A stretch of 12,685 nt of DNA from an uncultured Oscillospiraceae bacterium (GTDB lineage: Bacteria; Bacillota; Clostridia; Oscillospirales; Acutalibacteraceae). Below, in pieces: positions 7,420 through 12,685 of the stretch; the stretch's first letter is position 1, and the number at the start of each line of letters is the position of its first letter. The notes beneath the pieces were generated by a model. The model worked only from the letters and a program-made list of their open reading frames with translations. It was not told where the DNA came from and searched no databases. Location: contig URJF01000035.1 in NCBI GenBank assembly GCA_900548085.1, positions 1 through 12,685 of the forward strand, in the 5' to 3' direction. The position numbers and the translations under genes are program-made.

Positions 7420-8184
7420 ATGTACAACAATATATTCGACACACACAGTCATTATGACGACGACAAATTCGACAACGACAGAGCATCACTGCTTAAATCG
7501 CTGCCCGAAAAAGGAGTAATCAACGCAGTATCCTGCGGATGTGACATAAAGTCATCTGAGTTCAACCGTTTGTTAGCCGAAAAATTTGACTATCTTTATT
7601 TTGCCGCCGGCTTTCATCCGGAAAATCTGGGTGGAGCAGAAATAACTGACCTGAACAAAATAAAAGAGCTTGCCGCACACAAAAAGTGCGTGGCTATCGG
7701 CGAAATCGGTCTGGACTACTACTGGATGGACTCAACTAAAGAAAAACAAAAACTCTTTTTTGAAAAGCAAATTGAGCTGGCGTCTGAACTCGGTATGCCT
7801 ATAATCGTTCATGACAGAGACGCTCACGGCGACACGCTGGATATACTGAAAAATACAAAACCAAAGGGTGTTGTACACTGCTTTTCCGGCTCAAAAGAAA
7901 TGGCCAGAGAAGTAATAAAAATCGGTATGTATATCGGACTGAACGGTGTGGCAACCTTCAAAAACGCACGCAAAAGTCTGGAGGTTGTAAAGGAAATACC
8001 TATCGAGAAACTTGTGCTGGAAACAGACTGTCCCTACCTTGCGCCGGAGCCGCACAGAGGCGAGCGCAACGACTCCTCATATATCCCCTATATTGCAGAG
8101 CGTATAGGCAACGTGCTGAATATGGAGCCGCAGCAGCTTTTGAATATCACGGCAGAAAATGCAAAAAAGCTGTATAATCTATAA
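7420..8184 (+). CDS. tatD: TatD-family metal-dependent DNase/hydrolase
   Basis: A 254-residue cytoplasmic TIM-barrel hydrolase of the TatD/YcfH/YabD type; characterised members are 3'-5' exonucleases on DNA or RNA or have D-aminoacyl-tRNA deacylase activity. Metal ligands are all visible: His9 and His11 in DTHSH, Glu95 in AIGEIGLDYYW, His131 in IVHDRDAH, His153 in GVVHCFSGS and Asp203 in LETDCPYL, followed by APEPHRG. Length matches the family. The start at 7420 is chosen over an upstream in-frame TTG at 7402 because GGAG (7409-7412) lies 7 bases upstream and the family starts right before the DTHSH strand; 7402 falls inside the terminator stem. No promoter is evident between metG and tatD, so it is probably transcribed by read-through. 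The metG-tatD pairing resembles B. subtilis metS-yabD. Confidence 0.95.
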   Translation: MYNNIFDTHSHYDDDKFDNDRASLLKSLPEKGVINAVSCGCDIKSSEFNRLLAEKFDYLYFAAGFHPENLGGAEITDLNKIKELAAHKKCVAIGEIGLDYYWMDSTKEKQKLFFEKQIELASELGMPIIVHDRDAHGDTLDILKNTKPKGVVHCFSGSKEMAREVIKIGMYIGLNGVATFKNARKSLEVVKEIPIEKLVLETDCPYLAPEPHRGERNDSSYIPYIAERIGNVLNMEPQQLLNITAENAKKLYNL

Positions 8185-8198
8185 CAAATATGTGTTTT

Positions 8199-8233
8199 GG
8201 GAGCACCGTCGGTAGGCGGCGCTCTCTTTATTA
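8199..8233 (+). terminator. intrinsic terminator after tatD
   Basis: A 12-pair stem (8199-8210 with 8215-8226) with one mismatch, two G-U pairs and a GGTA tetraloop, followed by TTTATT. The GC-rich arms begin GGGAGC and end GCTCTC. It closes the nagB-metG-tatD unit. Its T-tract touches the palindrome at 8230-8245. Confidence 0.85.
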
Positions 8234-8245
8234 CAATATTGTAAT
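8230..8245. promoter_or_regulatory. 16-bp palindrome, probable BceR-like regulator binding site upstream of the response regulator gene
   Basis: ATTACAATATTGTAAT is a perfect inverted repeat and contains TTACA-ATAT-TGTAA, matching the TNACA-N4-TGTAA consensus reported for BceR-type response regulators. Its centre (8237.5) lies about 33 bases upstream of TATAAT at 8271-8276, i.e. near -45 from the predicted start, where an activator would replace the poor -35 box. A second copy of the same half-sites is at 9983-9998. The palindrome is directly seen; the binding protein is inferred from proximity. Confidence 0.7.
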
Positions 8246-8270
8246 GGAATAGGATAATAAGTTATGATAT

Positions 8271-8276
8271 TATAAT
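8271..8276 (+). promoter_or_regulatory. -10 box of the two-component operon
   Basis: A perfect TATAAT at 8271-8276, but 17 bases upstream the -35 position reads AATAGG, which is far from consensus. This fits an activator-dependent promoter with the 8230-8245 palindrome as the activator site. TGAGG at 8293-8297 is the ribosome site for the following gene. Confidence 0.6.
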
Positions 8277-8305
8277 CATATATAACAGAAAATGAGGCAA
8301 CGAGG

Positions 8306-8977
8306 ATGAACATATTTCTCTTAGAAGATGACGAGGCAATCGGAATCGGACTGGTATATTCGCTCCAAAATGAAGGCTATACTGTCACCCATGCAAAAAC
8401 TGTAAAAGAAGCAACAAAAATAATAGCAGAAAAGACCTTTTCTCTGTACCTATTAGACTTGACACTGCCAGACGGCAGCGGATATGATGTGTGCAAACAA
8501 ATCAAAGAAATGGGCGACCTGCCTGTAATATTTCTGACAGCATATGATGATGAGGTCAATGTGGTAATGGGATTTGACCTGGGTGCAGACGATTATATCT
8601 CAAAGCCGTTTCGCCTAAAAGAGCTGACAGCGAGGATAAAAAGCGTGCTCCGAAGATACAACAAGGAAACCGCAGACGGAATAATAAAAATAAAAGATAT
8701 AACCATAAACACAACCTCCGCAAAGGTATCAAAAGCAGGAGAGGAAATAATCCTAACAGCTATGGAATACCGCCTGCTGCTGATATTGCTAAACAACAGA
8801 GGCAGAATTTTGTCACGAACTCAACTGCTTGAAAATATTTGGGACATAGACGGTGACTTTGTTGAGGACAACACACTGACAGTATATATCAAACGGCTTA
8901 GGGACAAAATCGAAGATGAACCTAACAAGCCGGAAATCATAAAAACCGTCAGAGGATTGGGGTATGTTATAGAATGA
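8306..8977 (+). CDS. OmpR/PhoB-family response regulator, probably BceR-like
   Basis: A 223-residue cytoplasmic transcription regulator. The receiver domain (about 1-115) shows the acidic pair Asp8/Asp9 after the first strand, phosphoacceptor Asp51 in LLDLTLPDGSG, Thr78 in FLTAYDD and Lys100 in ISKPF. The C-terminal winged helix (about 125-223) has the typical LTAMEYRLLLILLNNRGRILSR recognition-domain start (about residues 148-169) and ends VRGLGYVIE. The ATG has TGAGG at 8 bases. It overlaps the kinase gene by ATGA, so the two are translationally coupled. A palindrome of the BceR type lies directly upstream and another precedes the permease gene, suggesting autoregulation and control of that permease. 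Codon choice resembles the upstream genes (AAC and GAC preferred), unlike the 3' half of the kinase gene. OmpR family is certain; BceR-like is inference from the sites and neighbours. Confidence 0.93.
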   Translation: MNIFLLEDDEAIGIGLVYSLQNEGYTVTHAKTVKEATKIIAEKTFSLYLLDLTLPDGSGYDVCKQIKEMGDLPVIFLTAYDDEVNVVMGFDLGADDYISKPFRLKELTARIKSVLRRYNKETADGIIKIKDITINTTSAKVSKAGEEIILTAMEYRLLLILLNNRGRILSRTQLLENIWDIDGDFVEDNTLTVYIKRLRDKIEDEPNKPEIIKTVRGLGYVIE

Positions 8978-9966
8978 ACAGTAAGGAAGTAAAAATAATA
9001 ACTGCGGCAGGTATTCTGTCAACCGTGATATGCACAGCGATTTGCACAAAATTAAACATTGTCTGCGGAATAATATGCGGCATACTTGGTATAGGTCTGA
9101 CCGTTTTGTTCACTGTATATACTGCGAAAAGATACAAAAAGCTATGGCAACTGAACAATTATCTTTCGGCAGTTTGTGCCGGAAACTATGACCTATCTAT
9201 CGGAGACAACACAGAGGGCGAACTATCCATACTCAAGAACAATCTCTACAAGGTAATAGTTTTGCTAAACAGTCAAAACGATGAACTGAAAAAAGAAAAA
9301 ACATTTCTCTCCGACTCAATGGCAGACATATCCCATCAGCTAAAAACCCCGCTGACATCAATGATGGTTATGTCCGATTTACTTCTTGATGAAACTGACG
9401 AAAATAAGCGTAAAGAATTTTTATCTATTATCACGACTCAACTTGATAAAACAAAATGGCTCATAACAAATCTTTTGAAAATTTCCAAGCTCGATGCAGG
9501 CACAACTCAATTTAAGAAGGAAGATGTTTCAATAACCGATGTGATCACTCAAAGCCTAAAGCCTTTCAGCGTTACTCTCGATATCAAACAAATTAAGGTT
9601 ATAAATACAGTCGAAAATTTCATATTTAAAGGCGACAGTAATTGGACATGCGAGGCAGTTGAAAATATTATTAAAAACTGCATTGAACATACGGACGGCG
9701 GCGGCACGCTTACTTTTTATACTCAAATGACAAATATATATAACTCACTTTTTATTGTCGATAACGGCTGCGGCATTACAAAGGAAGATTTGCCACATAT
9801 TTTTGAACGCTTTTATCACGGCGAAAATTCTTCAAGCGAAAGCGTGGGTATAGGTCTTGCACTTGCTAAAACAGTGCTTGAAAAGGAAAAAGGCGACATT
9901 ATCGTTTCGTCAAAAACAGGCAAGGGCAGTAAGTTTGAAGTGCGATTTTATAAGGCAATAATTTAA
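8974..9966 (+). CDS. intramembrane-sensing type sensor histidine kinase
   Basis: A 330-residue membrane kinase, partner of the preceding regulator. Two hydrophobic segments (about residues 8-25 and 29-49) are separated by only a few residues, so there is no extracellular sensor domain; this is the layout of BceS-like kinases that sense through an ABC permease. A helical linker (about 52-115) leads to the H-box DISHQLKTPL with phosphorylated His121. The ATPase domain shows the N-box ENIIKNCIEH (Asn235), the G1 box DNGCGI (Asp263), HIFERFY, and the G2 box GIGLAL (Gly292). All catalytic residues are present. The codon pattern changes within the gene near 9350-9400: CTG/CTA make up 10 of 18 leucines before and 1 of 17 after, and AAC/GAC dominate before while AAT/GAT dominate after (hand counts). 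The reading frame is intact across this seam. Confidence 0.93.
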   Translation: MNSKEVKIITAAGILSTVICTAICTKLNIVCGIICGILGIGLTVLFTVYTAKRYKKLWQLNNYLSAVCAGNYDLSIGDNTEGELSILKNNLYKVIVLLNSQNDELKKEKTFLSDSMADISHQLKTPLTSMMVMSDLLLDETDENKRKEFLSIITTQLDKTKWLITNLLKISKLDAGTTQFKKEDVSITDVITQSLKPFSVTLDIKQIKVINTVENFIFKGDSNWTCEAVENIIKNCIEHTDGGGTLTFYTQMTNIYNSLFIVDNGCGITKEDLPHIFERFYHGENSSSESVGIGLALAKTVLEKEKGDIIVSSKTGKGSKFEVRFYKAII

Positions 9967-9982
9967 CCGCCAAAAGTTTTAA

Positions 9983-9998
9983 ATTACAAAATCGTAAT
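9983..9998. promoter_or_regulatory. second ATTAC-N6-GTAAT site, upstream of the permease gene
   Basis: ATTACAAAATCGTAAT has the same outer half-sites and spacing as the palindrome at 8230-8245; inside, it fits TNACA-N4-TGTAA with one mismatch (CGTAA for TGTAA). It lies in the 119-base gap between kinase and permease, 85 bases before the permease ribosome site ends. Candidate -10 boxes downstream are TAAAAT (10031-10036) and TAGTAT (10042-10047), both without a good -35 box, consistent with an activated promoter. No terminator was seen in the gap. Confidence 0.62.
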
Positions 9999-10085
9999 AT
10001 TTGAGTCACCTGATTGTAAGTTTGCTTTGTTAAAATGGCATTAGTATAGGACGACTGTACCCATTTTTATCAAAGGAGAGTAATT

Positions 10086-12685
10086 ATGAGCATAATAAAA
10101 AGATTAGCATTACGCCATTTAAGGCAAAATAAAAGCAGGTCGATTCTGACCGTTTTAGGTATAACTATATCCGTTGTTATGCTTACTGTTATTTTTACCT
10201 TCGCAACATCTTTTGCGTATTACTATGGTGAAAAGGCTGTTTATTCAAACGGTGATTATCACTTCTATGTAAAAACAAGTCATAATGACGCTAAAAAATA
10301 TTTGGAAAGTGACCCTGCAATAAAAAGCGTAGGATACGAAAAGGAACTGAGCGTTGAAGAACTAAGCTATAAGGTCTATTCAAACAAGGCCGATTATTTG
10401 CGTGTCGGTACTGTTTATAAGGGTGATGAGCAGTATATTCGTGATATTGTCACTTGCAAATATGACGGTACAATTCCCAAAAATGAAAATGAAATAATGG
10501 TGGAGCAGTCACTTATTGAAAATAATAATCTTAATTTAAAAATAGGCGACGAAATAAAAGTTGCCATAGGCAGCAGGCTTAATGGCGACTATATGATAAT
10601 TCCGATAAAAGGAAATTATCAGTTCGGCGAACGGTTTGAAAAGAAAAAGGACGAAAAGCTCAAAATAGTCGGTATTCTTCATAATAATGAACCGACTATG
10701 AGCGTTTCGATCATTCGTGGCATGAGTGATTTGAACTCAAACAATCTTGTTGCTTATGCTAAACTCAAGCATATAACTCCGTTTTCGGTTAATAAAATCA
10801 ACAGTATTTTTAGCAAATTAGGCTTTACCAAAAATAAAAAGACTTTTAATACCTACATAAATACGCAATACCTTGATTCAAAACTTGCGTTTACGATAGA
10901 TAAGTACAATAGGCCGCAGGCTTTAAAGATTGCCGCAATTTGCATAGTAGTTTTTGCTGTGATTTTTGTCTCGTCATTTGCAATGATTTATAATTCTTTT
11001 GAAATGTCTGTAGGCGAACAGATAAGATATCTCGGCATGCTTTCGTCTGTCGGTGCTACAAAAAAGCAAAAGAAAAAAACACTCTATTTTGAAGGCGCTG
11101 TACTCGGAGCTTTTGCAACATTTTTAGGTATTGTGCTGGGTTTGACTGTGACCTTTGTTTCTCAAAATGCAATCAACAGCCAAATTAAGACGCTTGTGCC
11201 AAATTACAGCAATATTATAAAATATGAAACCCATATATCTTGGTGGGTTCTTTGTGTGATAGTTGTTTTGGCGGCGCTTACCGTTTTTCTTTCAATAGTT
11301 TCGCCTATTCAAAAAGCGTCGAAAATCACTGCTGTCGAAGCAATAAGAAACAACGATGAAATTAAAATTAAAGGTAAAATCCGTACACCTTTTTTAATTA
11401 AAAAGCTATTTGGAATTGAGGGCGATATCGCTTTCAAAAATATAAGAAGGAACCGTAAAAAATCAAATACTATTATAGCTTGCATTTGTGTTTCGGTTGT
11501 GTTGTTTTTAAGCTGTAACTATTTTTGCGATACATTTAAAAAAGCGTCGAATTTAGACTATGAATTGCCTTATCAGCTCACATATCAATACAGCTCGCCA
11601 AACAAAGACGATATTGAAAAAGCAAAGAAATATTTGAGGTCCAACAAAAAAGTGAAACGATTTTATTCAATTTGGCAAAATTGGTATTCGATTACAAGGG
11701 GCGAAATAAATCCATACGACAACTCTCGTGAGTTCGATTTATCATTCCAAAATGAAAAAGTTTTTGTTGATAAATATAAATTTATTGCAAAACAGGATAT
11801 AACATATACCGTTGTTTTGCTTGATGATGGGGATTTTAATGCCATTTGTAAGAAAAACGGTATTGATTATAAAAAATATTATTCACCAGATAAGGACGGC
11901 TCAATTAAGGCTCTTATAACAAACGGTATTAACCGTAGCAGTGAACCGATTTTTAATAAAAATATTCTCGGCGAAAGTATCGGCGTATATGGATATGACG
12001 AAGAAAAAACCGAAAGAGAAAATAAGCTGGACGAATACGGAGATAAGATTTCCTTTTACAATATGGATGACCGTTCACCTTTATATAAATTCTGTGATTT
12101 TGTAAAATATGATAAGGATAATCCTATTTGTAATTTGAGCTCTGAAGGTGTTTTAATTTATGCACTTAAGAGCGTAGATGATAAGTTATACGCTGCTGAC
12201 AGCGATTTTTATTTTTGTTACGGAATAGAAACTGACGATCCGTATGAACTTGAAGACAAGCTTAATGATTACTTAGCGGAAAATGATGCCAACGGCAGTG
12301 TGTACAATGATTATTACTGGACAATGAAGTCGAAAACCACATTGTCGGCTGTACAATTTCTGTCGTACGCTTTTGTTTTACTTATTACATTGATAACCGT
12401 ATTTAATATAATCAACACAATGACTGCACAGATAGCTAATAGGAAAAATGAACTTGCTATGCTTAAAAGCGTAGGTATGACGCCTAAAGGATTTAAAAAG
12501 ACTATACTGCTTGAAAGTGCATTTTACGGCTTGTTCGGTTTGCTTTTGGGCGTCCCTTTAAGCCTTATTGTAAACAGAATTGTCGGTTATATCGTTTCAA
12601 AGGATAATCCGATACCGTTTGAGGTTAATATACCTATATATGTTATTGCCTGCATTTCAATCTTCCTTGTTATCGGCTTGACTAT
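10086..12685 (+). CDS. ABC transporter permease with two FtsX domains (3' end missing)
   Basis: An open frame of 866 codons runs without a stop to the window edge. The start has AAAGGAG at 7 bases. After the N-terminal KSRSILTVLGI motif, membrane segments are estimated at residues 20-40, 282-305, 337-360, 386-407, 462-482, 755-780, 811-833 and 852 onward (cut). Two large extracellular domains result, about 41-278 and 483-754. Each half has the FtsX cytoplasmic coupling signature: EQIRYLGMLSSVGATKKQ (first) and NRKNELAMLKSVGMTPKG (second). This is an eight-segment double-FtsX permease of the MacB/LolCE-like superfamily rather than a ten-segment BceB, and probably lacks only about 30-50 residues. 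Its link to the kinase/regulator suggests envelope-stress or antimicrobial-peptide removal, but lipoprotein or lipid handling is also possible. No ATPase gene lies between kinase and permease. Codons favour AAT, GAT, CTT and GTT, unlike genes upstream of 9350. Confidence 0.9.
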   Translation, partial: MSIIKRLALRHLRQNKSRSILTVLGITISVVMLTVIFTFATSFAYYYGEKAVYSNGDYHFYVKTSHNDAKKYLESDPAIKSVGYEKELSVEELSYKVYSNKADYLRVGTVYKGDEQYIRDIVTCKYDGTIPKNENEIMVEQSLIENNNLNLKIGDEIKVAIGSRLNGDYMIIPIKGNYQFGERFEKKKDEKLKIVGILHNNEPTMSVSIIRGMSDLNSNNLVAYAKLKHITPFSVNKINSIFSKLGFTKNKKTFNTYINTQYLDSKLAFTIDKYNRPQALKIAAICIVVFAVIFVSSFAMIYNSFEMSVGEQIRYLGMLSSVGATKKQKKKTLYFEGAVLGAFATFLGIVLGLTVTFVSQNAINSQIKTLVPNYSNIIKYETHISWWVLCVIVVLAALTVFLSIVSPIQKASKITAVEAIRNNDEIKIKGKIRTPFLIKKLFGIEGDIAFKNIRRNRKKSNTIIACICVSVVLFLSCNYFCDTFKKASNLDYELPYQLTYQYSSPNKDDIEKAKKYLRSNKKVKRFYSIWQNWYSITRGEINPYDNSREFDLSFQNEKVFVDKYKFIAKQDITYTVVLLDDGDFNAICKKNGIDYKKYYSPDKDGSIKALITNGINRSSEPIFNKNILGESIGVYGYDEEKTERENKLDEYGDKISFYNMDDRSPLYKFCDFVKYDKDNPICNLSSEGVLIYALKSVDDKLYAADSDFYFCYGIETDDPYELEDKLNDYLAENDANGSVYNDYYWTMKSKTTLSAVQFLSYAFVLLITLITVFNIINTMTAQIANRKNELAMLKSVGMTPKGFKKTILLESAFYGLFGLLLGVPLSLIVNRIVGYIVSKDNPIPFEVNIPIYVIACISIFLVIGLT

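Noticed and set aside
9330..10085. Mobile element or integration site at the compositional seam
   Set aside because: I saw no terminal inverted repeats, target-site duplication, integrase or tRNA near the seam; the kinase frame passes through undisturbed.

Overview
The window looks like a low-to-moderate GC chromosomal segment from a Gram-positive anaerobe of the class Clostridia, probably a gut-type Oscillospiraceae/Ruminococcaceae-like lineage. That placement is inference. It rests on the RpoB N-terminus, lipobox-type lipoproteins, strong AGGAGG-like ribosome sites, canonical TTGACA/TATAAT promoters and a two-component system coupled to an FtsX-type ABC permease. No rRNA, tRNA, CRISPR, insertion sequence or phage gene is visible.

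Layout. (1) 1-1425, minus strand: the N-terminal 475 codons of rpoB, cut by the window edge just before the region usually called the rifampicin-resistance cluster. (2) 1426-1777: a divergent intergenic region with a textbook promoter in each direction. (3) 1778-3899, plus: a solute-binding lipoprotein of the peptide/nickel ABC type, without transporter partners here, overlapping a VanZ-family membrane protein. (4) 3957-8184, plus: an apparent operon of nagB (glucosamine-6-phosphate deaminase), an unrecognised repeat-containing lipoprotein, metG and tatD. It starts at a strong promoter that overlaps the VanZ stop codon and ends at a strong intrinsic terminator. A second hairpin terminator sits between metG and tatD, directly against the tatD ribosome-binding site. 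(5) 8306-9966, plus: an OmpR-family response regulator and an intramembrane-sensing type histidine kinase, overlapping by ATGA. (6) 10086 to the window end, plus: a long two-FtsX-domain ABC permease, still open at the edge and missing only its last transmembrane segment and tail.

The most informative point is regulatory. A perfect 16-bp palindrome (ATTAC-N6-GTAAT) lies upstream of the response regulator. A second copy of the same half-sites and spacing lies upstream of the permease. Both fit the TNACA-N4-TGTAA pattern of BceR-like regulators (the second with one mismatch), which suggests that the regulator controls itself and the permease in a cell-envelope-stress or antimicrobial-peptide detoxification module. 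No ATPase gene is in view.

The second point is a compositional seam inside the kinase gene near 9350-9400, just after the conserved H-box. Upstream codons prefer AAC, GAC, CTG and CTA. Downstream codons, through the whole permease, prefer AAT, GAT and CTT. This could be a recombination join or an assembly chimera. The rest of the window is ordinary housekeeping content in slightly unusual neighbourhoods.
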